DNA of 64,000 bases from Leucobacter komagatae. GTDB lineage: Bacteria; Actinomycetota; Actinomycetes; Actinomycetales; Microbacteriaceae. A model generated the notes under the pieces. It did no database searches. It saw only the letters and a program-made list of their open reading frames with translations, and was not told the origin of the DNA. The stretch covers positions 178,663-242,662 of the forward strand of contig NZ_JXSQ01000004.1 in assembly GCF_000834055.1 (NCBI RefSeq), read 5' to 3'. The stretch's first letter is position 1. Every line of letters begins with the position of its first letter. Of this stretch, positions 34,628 through 43,808 are shown in pieces. Both the position numbers and the translations under genes were made by a program.

Positions 34628-36742
34628 TTACCAGCGCGGCTTGCGCTTGCCGTCTGGGCGATCGTTGCCGCCGTTGTAACCGCCACGCTCGCCACCGCGA
34701 TCGCTGCCGCCACGGTAACCACCACGGTCACCGCCGCGATCGCCACCACGGTCATTGCCGCCACGGTAACCGCCGCGGTCGCCGCCGCGATCGTTGCGGT
34801 CGTAGCCGCCACGTCCGCCACGGTCGCCACCGCGGTCGCCACCGCGACCCGCTCCGCCGGCATCCGGCTTCAGCTCGATGAGCTTGCCGCTGATCCGCGT
34901 ATCTGCGAGGGCTGACATCGTCGACGACGAGAGGCCCTTGGGCAGCTCGACAAGCGAGAAGTCGTCGCGCACCTGGATGCGGCCGAAATCACCGCGGGTG
35001 AGCCCGCCTTCGTTCGCGATTGCGCCGATGATCTGGCCCGGCTGAATCTTCTGGCGACGACCAACCTCGATGCGGTACATCTGCAGGTCGGAGCGCTGCT
35101 CACGTGGTTCGCGCTTCTCGCGGCCACCACGGTCATCGCGCCCGCCGCGGTCACTGCCGCCATCTTCGAGGAAGCGCGCTGCCTGCTGGCGGTCGCGGGC
35201 AAACTTCTGATCGTCCGCCTCATCGAGCAGCAGCGGGGTCTTGCCCTGTGACACCACAGCGAGTGCCGCAGCAACGTCTGCCTCGGGCACATCGTGGTGA
35301 CGCACATAGTGGTCGATGATGTCGCGGAAGCGCTCAATGCGCTTCGTCTCGCTGAGCGCCGAGGTGATTGCGTCGTCAAAACGGGTGAGGCGCGTCGCGT
35401 TGACCTCGTCGATGCGGGGAAGCTGCATCTGCGTGAGCGTCTGCTTCGTTGCCTTCTCGATCGAGCTGAGCATGCGACGCTCGCGCGGGGTCACGAAGCT
35501 GATCGCGTCGCCGGAGCGGCCGGCACGGCCGGTGCGGCCGATGCGGTGCACGTACGACTCGGTGTCGATCGGGAGGTCGTAGTTCACGACGTGGCTGATG
35601 CGTTCTACGTCGAGGCCGCGGGCGGCGACGTCGGTCGCAACGAGGATGTCGAGACGACCGTCCTTGAGTGACTGCACCGTGCGCTCACGAATGTTCTGTG
35701 GAACGTCACCGTTGATCGCTGCCGCCGAGTAACCGCGCGCACGCAGCTTCTCAGCAACCTGCTCCGAGTCGCCCCTGGTGCGGGTGAACACGATCATGCC
35801 GTCGAAGTCCTCGACCTCGAAGATGCGCGTGAGTGCGTCGAGCTTCTGCATGTACGACACAACGAGGTAGCGCTGCGTGATGTTCGAAGACGTCTGGGTC
35901 TTGCCAGCGATCTTCACCTCGCGGGGGTCGTTGAGGTACTGCTGCGAAATGCGGCGAATCTGGCTCGGCATGGTTGCCGAGAACAGCGCGACCTGCTTGG
36001 TCTTCGGCGTATCGGCGAGAATCGTCTCGACGTCTTCAGCGAAGCCCATCTTGAGCATCTCGTCAGCCTCGTCAAGCACGAGGTACTTGATCTGCGTGAG
36101 ATCGAGCGATCCGCGCTTGAGGTGATCCATGATGCGGCCGGGGGTTCCCACGACGATGTCAACACCACGGCGGAGCGCCGAGAGCTGCTGACCGTACGCC
36201 TGGCCACCGTAGACGGGGAGGAGGTGCACCTCTGGGAGTCGCGATGCGAAGCTTTCGAACGCTTCGCATACCTGGAGGGCAAGCTCACGAGTCGGCGCGA
36301 GCACGAGCGCCTGCGGCACGCCCTGGCCCGGCTCGATGCGGGACAGGATCGGCAGCGCGAAGGCAGCGGTCTTGCCGGTACCGGTCTGTGCGAGGCCGAC
36401 AACGTCGCGGCCCGAAAGCAGCGTTGGGATCGTGGCAGCCTGAATGGCTGAGGGGGTTTCGTAGCCGACGGCGGTGATCGCCTCGAGCACCTTCGGCGCG
36501 AGGCCGAGGTCTGCGAAGGTCACGCGCTCCTCGTCGGGGACTGCGGCGGGAGCTGACTTCTCGGAAGCGGGCTCAGCGGCAGGGGTTGAATCGGTTGATG
36601 AATCGGATGAAGTTTCAGGAGCAGTCACAGGAGCAGTCTCGGGAGTCGCTTCTGGCGTCTCGGTCTGCGCGTCAGCGGTTGCGGTCTCAGCAGCGATGGT
36701 TTCGTCTGCGGACTCGGGCGCGGGGTTCTCGGAAGAGGGCAT
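34628..36742 (-). CDS. DEAD-box ATP-dependent RNA helicase (DeaD/CsdA type) with RGG tail
   Basis: A 704-residue helicase. A Thr/Ala/Glu-rich disordered N-terminus (about 70 residues) precedes the Q motif (FADLGLAPKVLEAI), motif I AQTGTGKT, DEAD in VLDEADEML, SAT in LFSATMP, and HRIGRTGR. A DbpA-like RNA-binding domain follows at about residues 555-640 (QMYRIEVGRRQKIQPGQIIGAIANEGG). The last 65 residues are RGG/GGYRGG repeats ending in KRKPRW, an unstructured RNA-binding tail. CsdA-type helicases act in ribosome assembly and RNA decay, especially in the cold. Divergent from the P1 peptidase gene. Confidence 0.95.
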   Translation of the reverse strand: MPSSENPAPESADETIAAETATADAQTETPEATPETAPVTAPETSSDSSTDSTPAAEPASEKSAPAAVPDEERVTFADLGLAPKVLEAITAVGYETPSAIQAATIPTLLSGRDVVGLAQTGTGKTAAFALPILSRIEPGQGVPQALVLAPTRELALQVCEAFESFASRLPEVHLLPVYGGQAYGQQLSALRRGVDIVVGTPGRIMDHLKRGSLDLTQIKYLVLDEADEMLKMGFAEDVETILADTPKTKQVALFSATMPSQIRRISQQYLNDPREVKIAGKTQTSSNITQRYLVVSYMQKLDALTRIFEVEDFDGMIVFTRTRGDSEQVAEKLRARGYSAAAINGDVPQNIRERTVQSLKDGRLDILVATDVAARGLDVERISHVVNYDLPIDTESYVHRIGRTGRAGRSGDAISFVTPRERRMLSSIEKATKQTLTQMQLPRIDEVNATRLTRFDDAITSALSETKRIERFRDIIDHYVRHHDVPEADVAAALAVVSQGKTPLLLDEADDQKFARDRQQAARFLEDGGSDRGGRDDRGGREKREPREQRSDLQMYRIEVGRRQKIQPGQIIGAIANEGGLTRGDFGRIQVRDDFSLVELPKGLSSSTMSALADTRISGKLIELKPDAGGAGRGGDRGGDRGGRGGYDRNDRGGDRGGYRGGNDRGGDRGGDRGGYRGGSDRGGERGGYNGGNDRPDGKRKPRW

Positions 36743-36912
36743 CGTATCATTCTACACCCCCAGGGTATACACCATGCGACACACATCCGTTATGGCAGCG
36801 GAATGAGTATTCCTGGAGACTGGGTGCAAGCGACATACAGCACGACCGTGGTCCATCTTCGGACACAATCGGCCGCGTTCCCACCCGTTCGGCTCCCCCG
36901 AAAGGAACACCT

Positions 36913-38100
36913 ATGGCTCTCACCGCGTCACCGACCCCTCTGGCTCACGCCCCCTCCGGGAAGAAAGCTCGCGACCTCGGGTTGCGGATGGGCGACCTTC
37001 CCAACGGACCGCTCAACGCAATCACCGATGTCGCTGGCGTGCGAGTGGGGCACACGACTCTGGCCTATGGCGACGGGGAGCTCGCACCGGGGCACGGCCC
37101 GGTGCGCACCGGCGTCACGGTCATTCTGCCCAACGAAAGGCCGTGGCGGCAGCCACTGTTCGCTGCGCCACACACGCTGAACGGCAACGGGGAGATGACT
37201 GGCTTGGAACTCGTTCGAGAGTCTGGGCTTCTCACGTCATACATTGGGCTCACAAACACTCACAGCGTCGGTGTCGTTCGCGACGCGCTCGTGGCCCACG
37301 AGGCGACGTTGCGACCGAGCGGCGAGGAATACTGGTCACTCCCCGTGGTGGCAGAGACTTGGGACGGCCTGTTGAACGACCTCAACGGGTTTCACGTCAC
37401 CGCTGAGCACGTGTTCGACGCGGTGGCTACTGCCACAGCAGGGGCGTTCCCCGAGGGGAATGTCGGGTCGGGCACCGGGATGGTTGCGCACGGCTTCAAG
37501 GGCGGGATCGGTTCAGCGTCTCGCGTTGTGAGTCAGGCCGATGGCGGATTCACGGTCGGGGTGCTTGTGCAGGCCAACCACGGCAAGCGCGACCGCCTCG
37601 TTATTGACGGTCGCCCTGTTGGCCGGCACCTCGCCGTGCCCGGTGACACCGCGCCCGGTGCACCGGGGCAGGCGCTTCCCCGGCCCGCATCGCAGCTCCC
37701 TGAAGGCAGCGGTTCGATCATTGTCATCGTCGCCACCGATGCCCCGCTCCTCCCCCACCAGTGCGCCAGACTCGCACAGCGAGCAACCCTTGGCATTGCA
37801 AGAACCGGTGGCGCGGGCGAGAACGGCAGCGGCGACATCGCGCTCTGCTTTGCAACGGGCAACGATGCTATCCCCGCGGGCCATGGTGCAGCAGATGCGC
37901 CCCCTTCCTATCCGCTCACAGCACTGAGGAACGAACGCATCGACCCACTGTTTTACGCTGCGATTGAAGCCACAGAAGAGGCGATCGTGAACGCGATGCT
38001 CGCGGCCGAAACCATGGTCGGCATCAACGGAGTGGTGCGTCACGCCCTGCCACACGACCAGCTTGTCGCCTTGTTCAGTGGCGACCAGGGCGGGTCGTGA
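36913..38100 (+). CDS. P1-family (S58) peptidase, DmpA-like aminopeptidase
   Basis: A 395-residue protein of the DmpA/P1 family, N-terminal nucleophile enzymes that self-cleave before a serine. The N-terminal LNAITDVAGVRVGHTTL, the block NVGSGTGMVAHGFKGGIGS, and the processing/nucleophile region ENGSGDIALCFATGN are all present. DmpA acts as an L-aminopeptidase and D-amidase/D-esterase, and relatives cleave beta-peptides. The start at 36913 has GAAAGGAAC upstream and is far better than longer in-frame starts. It lies before the homoprotocatechuate operon on the same strand, 164 bases ahead, and looks functionally separate. Confidence 0.92.
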   Translation: MALTASPTPLAHAPSGKKARDLGLRMGDLPNGPLNAITDVAGVRVGHTTLAYGDGELAPGHGPVRTGVTVILPNERPWRQPLFAAPHTLNGNGEMTGLELVRESGLLTSYIGLTNTHSVGVVRDALVAHEATLRPSGEEYWSLPVVAETWDGLLNDLNGFHVTAEHVFDAVATATAGAFPEGNVGSGTGMVAHGFKGGIGSASRVVSQADGGFTVGVLVQANHGKRDRLVIDGRPVGRHLAVPGDTAPGAPGQALPRPASQLPEGSGSIIVIVATDAPLLPHQCARLAQRATLGIARTGGAGENGSGDIALCFATGNDAIPAGHGAADAPPSYPLTALRNERIDPLFYAAIEATEEAIVNAMLAAETMVGINGVVRHALPHDQLVALFSGDQGGS

Positions 38101-38152
38101 AGCTGCTGCCTCGCGGAATTCATTTGAGTTCTCCGTAGCAGGCGCCGAGTTC

Positions 38153-38166
38153 GATCGTATACGATC
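38153..38166. promoter_or_regulatory. Operator palindrome upstream of the hydratase gene (GntR/VanR type)
   Basis: GATCGTATACGATC is a perfect 14-bp palindrome about 100 bases before the hydratase start. It matches 11 of 12 core bases with ATCATATACGAT at 39930-39941 and resembles the GTATAC-centred operators of VanR-like FCD-type GntR regulators. The GntR gene at 41488-42177 in this cluster is the natural candidate to bind both. Confidence 0.65.
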
Positions 38167-38264
38167 TGGGTGTGGGCAGCGTCCCGCCACCCGCGACGAC
38201 CGCGGGAGCCTCACCCGCAGCCCCAGCAAAGACCACGACCCAGACTCAACGAAGCGGAGGCCAC

Positions 38265-39050
38265 GTGCTCGACTCCTCGCAGATTGCATCCATCGCCGAC
38301 GAGCTTGTGCAAGCCGACCGCGACCGCGCCGTGCTCCCAAGACTCACCTCGCGCTACCCCGACATGGGCATCGAGGACTCCTACGCGATTCAAAAAGAAT
38401 GGTCCGACCGCCGCATCGCAAACGGTGCGCGACTCGTCGGCCACAAGATCGGCCTCACCTCAAAGGTGATGCAGGTTGCCACGGGCATCTCCGAGCCGGA
38501 CTACGGCGTGATTCACGACGACATGGTCCACGAATCGGGCGCAACGCTCGAATTCGATCGCTTCTCAAACGTGCGCGTCGAGGTCGAACTCGCGTTCGTA
38601 CTCTCGAAGCCACTCGCCGGGCCGGACGTCTCAATCTTCGACGTGCTCGACGCAACGGCCTACGTTGTCCCCGCGCTCGAGGTGCTCAATTCCCATCTCG
38701 AACTCGAGGGTCGCACGATCGTGGACACCATCAGCGACAACGCCGCAATGGGCGCCATGGTGCTCGGTGGCCGACCCGTGAAGGTCGACGCGGTCGATCT
38801 GAGCTGGGTGCCCGCGCTCCTGTACCGCAACCAGACCATTGAGGACTCCGGCGTCGCTGGCGCCGTTCTCGGCCATCCCGCGCTTGGGGTCGCCTGGCTC
38901 GCGAACAAGCTCGCGGAGCACGGGCAGTCCCTCGATGCTGGGGAGATCATCCTCGCCGGATCGTTCACGAAGCCTATGTGGGTCGAGCGCGGCGACACCA
39001 TCCACGCCGACTACAACGAACTGGGGTCAGTCACATGCCGATTCAGCTAG
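38265..39050 (+). CDS. hpaH: 2-oxo-hept-3-ene-1,7-dioate hydratase (homoprotocatechuate pathway)
   Basis: A 261-residue member of the 2-keto-4-pentenoate hydratase/FAH superfamily. It hydrates 2-oxohept-3-enedioate to 4-hydroxy-2-oxoheptanedioate. Markers are SYAIQKEW, GHKIGLTSKVMQ, SEPDYGVIHDDM, VEVELAFVLSKPL and ALEVLNSHLEL. The GTG at 38265 is chosen because GGAGG stands five bases before it and the protein then begins (M)LDSSQIASIADEL as in the family; a GTG at 38172 would add 31 unrelated residues and start on the operator side. The aldolase gene overlaps its end by 16 bases. Confidence 0.9.
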   Translation: MLDSSQIASIADELVQADRDRAVLPRLTSRYPDMGIEDSYAIQKEWSDRRIANGARLVGHKIGLTSKVMQVATGISEPDYGVIHDDMVHESGATLEFDRFSNVRVEVELAFVLSKPLAGPDVSIFDVLDATAYVVPALEVLNSHLELEGRTIVDTISDNAAMGAMVLGGRPVKVDAVDLSWVPALLYRNQTIEDSGVAGAVLGHPALGVAWLANKLAEHGQSLDAGEIILAGSFTKPMWVERGDTIHADYNELGSVTCRFS

Positions 39051-39877
39051 CGCTCCCGCCCACCTTCCGCGACCGTCTCGCCTCCGCTGATCGCGCCCTC
39101 GTCGGGCTGTGGGCAACGGCTGGCAGCGCCGTGAACGCCGAGATCGTCGCCGGTAGCGGCTGCGACTGGGTGCTGCTTGATGCCGAGCACTCCCCGAACG
39201 GACTCGAGTCACTCCTCGCGCAGCTGCACGCGATGGCTGCATATCCGCCAACCGTCGTTGTCCGCCCACCCTCTGGCGACACCGTCACGATCAAGCAGTA
39301 CCTCGATCTCGGCGCCCAGAACCTTCTCATTCCCATGGTCGACTCTGCGGAGCAGGCCGAGGACGTCGTGCGCTCCGCCCGCTACGCCCCCGAGGGCACC
39401 CGCGGCGTCGGCTCGGCGCTCGCACGCTCGGCACGCTGGAACCGCGTAGACAGTTACCTCGCCCGCGCGAACGATCTCGTGAGCATCACCGTTCAGATTG
39501 AGAGCGCTGCGGCAGTGAGCGACGTCGCGCGCATCCTCGCGGTTGACGGCGTCGACGGCATCTTCATTGGGCCAGCCGACCTGTCCGCTTCGATGGGGCT
39601 GCTCGGCCAGCAGTCGCACCCGGCCGTCATCGACGCGGTGCTCCACGCCATTTCTGCTGCGAAGGCCGCCGGCAAGCCCGTCGGCGTGAATGCCTTCGTG
39701 CCTGAGCAGGCGGAGCGCTTTATCGAGGCAGGAGCGGACTTCGTCGCCGTCGGCGCCGACGTGGCGATCCTTGCGCGGGCCACCGAAGCGCTCGTTGAGC
39801 AGTTCGTCCCGCGGCTGCCCGTTCACGGCGGCGGGTCGGACGCACCCAACCAGAGCGCGCCGCGCCCAAGCTACTAG
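39035..39877 (+). CDS. hpaI: 4-hydroxy-2-oxoheptanedioate aldolase
   Basis: A 280-residue class II HpcH/HpaI aldolase. It splits 4-hydroxy-2-oxoheptanedioate to pyruvate and succinate semialdehyde. Visible motifs are WVLLDAEHSPNG, VVVRPPSGD, the metal/substrate glutamate in VQIESAAAV, and IGPADLSASMG. It overlaps the hydratase gene by 16 bases (start ATG 39035), so the two are co-translated, and it supplies the last step of the pathway. The succinate semialdehyde made could be taken by the dehydrogenase at 6618-7973. Confidence 0.92.
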   Translation: MPIQLALPPTFRDRLASADRALVGLWATAGSAVNAEIVAGSGCDWVLLDAEHSPNGLESLLAQLHAMAAYPPTVVVRPPSGDTVTIKQYLDLGAQNLLIPMVDSAEQAEDVVRSARYAPEGTRGVGSALARSARWNRVDSYLARANDLVSITVQIESAAAVSDVARILAVDGVDGIFIGPADLSASMGLLGQQSHPAVIDAVLHAISAAKAAGKPVGVNAFVPEQAERFIEAGADFVAVGADVAILARATEALVEQFVPRLPVHGGGSDAPNQSAPRPSY

Positions 39878-39912
39878 CCGGCGCCAAGCCAGGGGCTGCG
39901 TGCAGTCAAGGC

Positions 39913-39941
39913 TTCACACCGGCACATGGATCATATACGAT
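39913..39941 (+). promoter_or_regulatory. Promoter with overlapping GntR-type operator before the FAH-RraA gene
   Basis: TTCACA (39913) and TACGAT (39936) are spaced 17 bases apart, a plausible -35/-10 pair. The near-palindrome ATCATATACGAT (39930-39941) covers the -10 box and matches the palindrome at 38153 in 11 of 12 positions. A repressor bound here would block the polymerase. Confidence 0.5.
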
Positions 39942-39970
39942 ATGAAATACAAAGAAGAGGCGAGGTAGTC

Positions 39971-41485
39971 ATGGCGCTCGACGGCGACCCCATATTCGGA
40001 ATCGACACCCCCGGCAAGATCATTGCCGTCCACCTGAACTACCCCTCACGGATCGCCCAGCGCGGCCGCACCCCTGAGTTCCCTTCCTACTTCTTCAAGC
40101 CGGCCTCGTCGTTGGCGCCGACCGGCGGAACCGTCGAGCGTCCCGCGGGAACCGAGCTGCTCGCGTTCGAGGGCGAGATCGCGCTCGTTATCGGCGAGGA
40201 GGCGCGCTGGGCCTCCCCCGAGGACGGCTGGGGGCACGTCGCCTACGTCACCGCGGCAAATGACCTCGGCCTCTACGACCTGCGGGCGGCAGACAAGGGC
40301 TCCAACGTGCGCAACAAGGGCGGCGACGGCTTCACGCCGATCGGCCCCGTCACGATCCCGACCGAAGGCATCGGCGAGGGCGATTGGCGTGTGCGCACCT
40401 GGGTCAACGGCGAGCTCGTGCAGGAAGGCACGAGCGACACCCTGAAGTTCCCCTTCGGCCAGCTCGTCGCAGACCTCTCGCAGCACATGACACTTGAGCC
40501 AGGGGACGTGATCCTCACGGGGACGCCTGCCGGCTCCTCGGTCGTGCTTCCCGGCGACGTCGTCGAGGTCGAGGTTGACGCGCCGAAGGTCCCGGGCGCC
40601 CCGACCACGGGCCGCCTCGTCACCACCGTCACCCAGGGCGAGAGTGACTTCGGCGACTTCGGCACGACCCCGACGCTGAGCGAGGCACAGCAGGTTGAGG
40701 CCTGGGGCAGCGAGCAGGATCTCGCGGCCGCAATCGAGGCGGGCCACGCGACGAGGCTCACCGCGCCTGCGGCAGAGTCAACGCCAGGCCCGCTCACGGC
40801 CGAGATCCGCGAGCTGCTCAGCGGCGTCGCGGTCGCGACGGTCTCCGCGGCGCTGCGCAAGCGGGGCTACACCGAGATCTTTATCGACGGCGTCTACCCG
40901 AACCACGAGGGCGACGCGATCCTCGGTACCGCGAAAACGCTGCGGTTCATCCCGTTCCGCCCCGATCTGTTCAAGGAGCACGCTGGCGGCTTCAACGCGC
41001 AGAAGCGCGCCTTCGACACCGTGAACCCTGGCGAGATTCTCGTCGTTGAGGCGCGCGGCGTGCCCTCCACGGGCACCGTCGGCGACGTGCTCGCGCTGCG
41101 CGCTCAGGTGCGCGGTGCCGCGGGCGTCGTGACCGACGGCGGCGTGCGCGACTTCGCGGCCGTGCAGCAGTTCGACATCCCCGTCTTCTCGCAGGGCGCA
41201 CACCCGAGCGTCCTCGGCCGCCGCCACGTGCCGTGGGAGACCGACGTCACGATCGCGTGCGGCGGCGCTGCGGTGCAGCCGGGAGACATCATCATGGGCG
41301 ACCGCGACGGCGTCATCGTGATTCCGCCGTTCCTGCTCGCGGAGGTGGCGGCGGAGGCTGCCGCGCAGGAGGCCGAGGACGGCTGGGTTGCGGACCGCGT
41401 CGCCGAGGGCCACGCCGTCGATGGACTGTTCCCGATGAATGCTGAATGGCGCGCCCGCTACGAGGCTGAGACCGGCAGGGCGTAA
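39971..41485 (+). CDS. Fusion protein: FAH-family isomerase/decarboxylase domain + RraA/HMG-aldolase-like domain
   Basis: A 504-residue fusion. Residues about 10-225 are a FAH-fold domain like HpaG (FEGEIALVIGEEARW, TAANDLGLYDLR, DVILTGTPAGSS). Residues about 285-475 are a RraA-like domain with the HMG-aldolase/oxaloacetate decarboxylase signature TDGGVRD and GDIIMGDRDGVIVIP. In the HPC pathway HpaG, usually two FAH halves, decarboxylates 5-oxopent-3-ene-1,2,5-tricarboxylate and isomerises the product. Here one FAH half is absent and a RraA domain takes its place. I infer the two domains perform the isomerase and decarboxylase steps. The start at 39971 follows a purine-rich leader. Confidence 0.85.
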   Translation: MALDGDPIFGIDTPGKIIAVHLNYPSRIAQRGRTPEFPSYFFKPASSLAPTGGTVERPAGTELLAFEGEIALVIGEEARWASPEDGWGHVAYVTAANDLGLYDLRAADKGSNVRNKGGDGFTPIGPVTIPTEGIGEGDWRVRTWVNGELVQEGTSDTLKFPFGQLVADLSQHMTLEPGDVILTGTPAGSSVVLPGDVVEVEVDAPKVPGAPTTGRLVTTVTQGESDFGDFGTTPTLSEAQQVEAWGSEQDLAAAIEAGHATRLTAPAAESTPGPLTAEIRELLSGVAVATVSAALRKRGYTEIFIDGVYPNHEGDAILGTAKTLRFIPFRPDLFKEHAGGFNAQKRAFDTVNPGEILVVEARGVPSTGTVGDVLALRAQVRGAAGVVTDGGVRDFAAVQQFDIPVFSQGAHPSVLGRRHVPWETDVTIACGGAAVQPGDIIMGDRDGVIVIPPFLLAEVAAEAAAQEAEDGWVADRVAEGHAVDGLFPMNAEWRARYEAETGRA

Positions 41486-41487
41486 TC

Positions 41488-42177
41488 GTGTCCACCGAGT
41501 CCAAGTCAGAGCAGGCGTACCGCCTCATCAGGGGGCGGATCGACGCCGGCCAGTACATGCCTGGGCATCGCCTCGTGCTCGCGCCGATCGCCGCCGAGCT
41601 CGACATGTCGGTGGTCCCGGTACGGGAGGCGATACGGCGCCTCGAGGCCGAGCAGCTCGTCACCTTCGAGCGCAACGTTGGCGCGCAGGTGGCGCTCATC
41701 AAGGAGACCGAGTACCTGCACACCATGCAGACGCTCGCCCTCGTTGAGGGCTCGGCGACGGGGCTAGCCGCACCCTTCATCACGGCAGATCAGATCGCCC
41801 GCGCGCGCGATGTGAACGAGACGATGCGTGAGTCGCTCACGGCGTTCGATCCGCAGCGCTTCACCGAGCTCAACCTCGTGTTCCACGCGATCCTGTTCGA
41901 AACGTGCCCGAACCCGCACATCCTCGACCTCGTGCACCGCGGGTGGAACCGGATGAAAGTGTTGCGCAACTCATCCTTCAGCTTCGTACCGGGCCGGGCG
42001 AGCGAGTCCGTCGAGGAGCACGAGCGCATCCTGCAGCTCATCGAGCAGGGCGCGAGTCCACTCGACATCGAGCTCACGGCGCGAGAGCACCGTACGAAGA
42101 CACTCGACGCGGTACTCGCGCACGCCGAGACCCAACGACACGCGGCGGAGCCCGCTCTCGCGGCGCCCGCCACATAA
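41488..42177 (+). CDS. GntR-family (FCD) transcriptional regulator of the homoprotocatechuate operon
   Basis: A 229-residue FadR-type regulator with an N-terminal winged helix (AYRLIRGRIDAGQYMPG, ELDMSVVPVREAIRRLEAEQL) and an all-helical FCD effector domain (residues about 80-215, with NLVFHAILFETCPN). It starts with GTG two bases after the fusion-protein stop, so it lies within the operon. It is the likely repressor for the palindromes at 38153 and 39930, released by a pathway intermediate. Confidence 0.92.
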   Translation: MSTESKSEQAYRLIRGRIDAGQYMPGHRLVLAPIAAELDMSVVPVREAIRRLEAEQLVTFERNVGAQVALIKETEYLHTMQTLALVEGSATGLAAPFITADQIARARDVNETMRESLTAFDPQRFTELNLVFHAILFETCPNPHILDLVHRGWNRMKVLRNSSFSFVPGRASESVEEHERILQLIEQGASPLDIELTAREHRTKTLDAVLAHAETQRHAAEPALAAPAT

Positions 42178-42225
42178 CGCAGCAACCCACACGACTCAAG
42201 CGTTCAGACCAACGGAGGCGACAGC

Positions 42226-43728
42226 ATGACTCAGAACAAGCCAGCAGGCATCCCGGACAAGATCCGCCACTTCATCGACGGCAAGTTCGTCGATTCGGTA
42301 GGCGGCGAGGAGTTCGACGTCCTCGATCCCGTCACGAACGAGACCTACATCCGCGCCTCTGCCGGCCAGCAGGCCGACATTGACCACGCGGTTGCGGCTG
42401 CCCGCCGCGCGTTCACCGACGGCCAGTGGCCGAAGATGGTGCCGCGCGAGCGCTCGCGCATTCTGCACAAGATTGCAGACATCGTCGAGTCACGCGACGA
42501 GCAGCTCGCCCAGCTCGAGAGCTTCGACTCTGGCCTCCCGATCACGCAGGCGAAGGGCCAGGCGCGCCGCGCTGCCGAGAACTTCCGCTTCTTCGCAGAC
42601 CTCATCGTCGCGCAGCACGACGACACGTTCAAGGTGCCCGGCCGGCAGATCAACTACGTAAACCGTAAGCCGATCGGCGTCGCGGGTCTCATCACGCCAT
42701 GGAACACCCCGTTCATGCTCGAGTCGTGGAAGCTCGGCCCCGCGCTCGCGACCGGCAACACCGTCGTGCTCAAGCCAGCCGAGTTCACGCCGCTGTCGGC
42801 GTCGCTGTGGGGCGAGATCTTCCGCGAGGCTGGCGTGCCCGACGGCGTCTTCAACCTCGTGAACGGCCTCGGCGAGGAGGCTGGCGACGCGCTCGTCAAG
42901 CACCCCGAGGTGCCGCTCATCTCGTTCACGGGAGAGTCGAGCACCGGCTCGCTCATCTTCGGCAACGCCGCCCCGTACCTCAAGGGCCTCTCGATGGAGC
43001 TCGGAGGCAAGAGCCCCGCGGTTGTGTTCGCGGATGCGGATCTCGAGGCGGCGCTCGACGCGACCGTGTTCGGCGTGTTCAGTCTGAACGGCGAGCGCTG
43101 CACCGCTGGCAGCCGCATCCTCGTCGAGCGCTCGATCTACGACGAGTTCGTTGAGCGTTACGCCGAGCGGGCGAAGAACGTCGTCGTTGGTCTCCCCTCC
43201 GACCCGGCAACCGAGGTCGGAGCGCTCGTACACCCTGAGCACTACGCGAAGGTCATGAGCTACGTCGAGATCGGTAAGGCCGAGGGCCGCCTCGTCGCCG
43301 GCGGCGGCCGCCCCGAGGGCTTCCCTGTCGGCAACTTCGTTTCCCCCACCGTCTTCGCGGACGTCGCCCCCGACGCGCGCATCTTCCAGGAGGAGATCTT
43401 CGGGCCCGTCGTCGCGATCACCCCGTTCGACACCGACGAGGAGGCGCTCGAGCTCGCGAACAACACGAAGTACGGCCTCGCGGCGTACATCTGGACGTCG
43501 AATCTCAAGCGCGCCCACAACTTCTCGCAGTCTGTCGAGGCCGGCATGGTCTGGCTGAACTCGAACAACGTCCGCGACCTGCGCACCCCGTTTGGCGGTG
43601 TGAAGGCGTCGGGTCTCGGCCACGAGGGCGGTTACCGCTCGATCGATTTCTACACCGACCAGCAGGCCGTGCACATCACGCTCAACGAAGCGCACTCCCC
43701 CAAGTTCGGCGCGGGCGGCAGCAAGTAG
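42226..43728 (+). CDS. hpaE: 5-carboxymethyl-2-hydroxymuconate semialdehyde dehydrogenase
   Basis: A 500-residue aldehyde dehydrogenase. ITPWNTPFMLESWKLGPAL, MELGGKSPAVVF (glutamate region), the catalytic cysteine in NGERCTAGS, and the end VRDLRTPFGGVKASG with HEGGYRSIDFYT are typical of HpaE rather than GabD. It oxidises the ring-cleavage product of homoprotocatechuate to 5-carboxymethyl-2-hydroxymuconate with NAD. GGAGG precedes the ATG. Located between the regulator and the ring-cleavage dioxygenase. Confidence 0.95.
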   Translation: MTQNKPAGIPDKIRHFIDGKFVDSVGGEEFDVLDPVTNETYIRASAGQQADIDHAVAAARRAFTDGQWPKMVPRERSRILHKIADIVESRDEQLAQLESFDSGLPITQAKGQARRAAENFRFFADLIVAQHDDTFKVPGRQINYVNRKPIGVAGLITPWNTPFMLESWKLGPALATGNTVVLKPAEFTPLSASLWGEIFREAGVPDGVFNLVNGLGEEAGDALVKHPEVPLISFTGESSTGSLIFGNAAPYLKGLSMELGGKSPAVVFADADLEAALDATVFGVFSLNGERCTAGSRILVERSIYDEFVERYAERAKNVVVGLPSDPATEVGALVHPEHYAKVMSYVEIGKAEGRLVAGGGRPEGFPVGNFVSPTVFADVAPDARIFQEEIFGPVVAITPFDTDEEALELANNTKYGLAAYIWTSNLKRAHNFSQSVEAGMVWLNSNNVRDLRTPFGGVKASGLGHEGGYRSIDFYTDQQAVHITLNEAHSPKFGAGGSK

Positions 43729-43808
43729 CCGCAAATGATCGCATCAGCTTCCCTGCGGGATGCCCCCGAATAACACAACAGGTTTCACCCAGAAAGGAAG
43801 GACAACGC

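Noticed and set aside
34631..34860. CRISPR-like or satellite repeat
   Set aside because: The repetitive DNA encodes the RGG tail of the helicase in frame and has no spacer structure.
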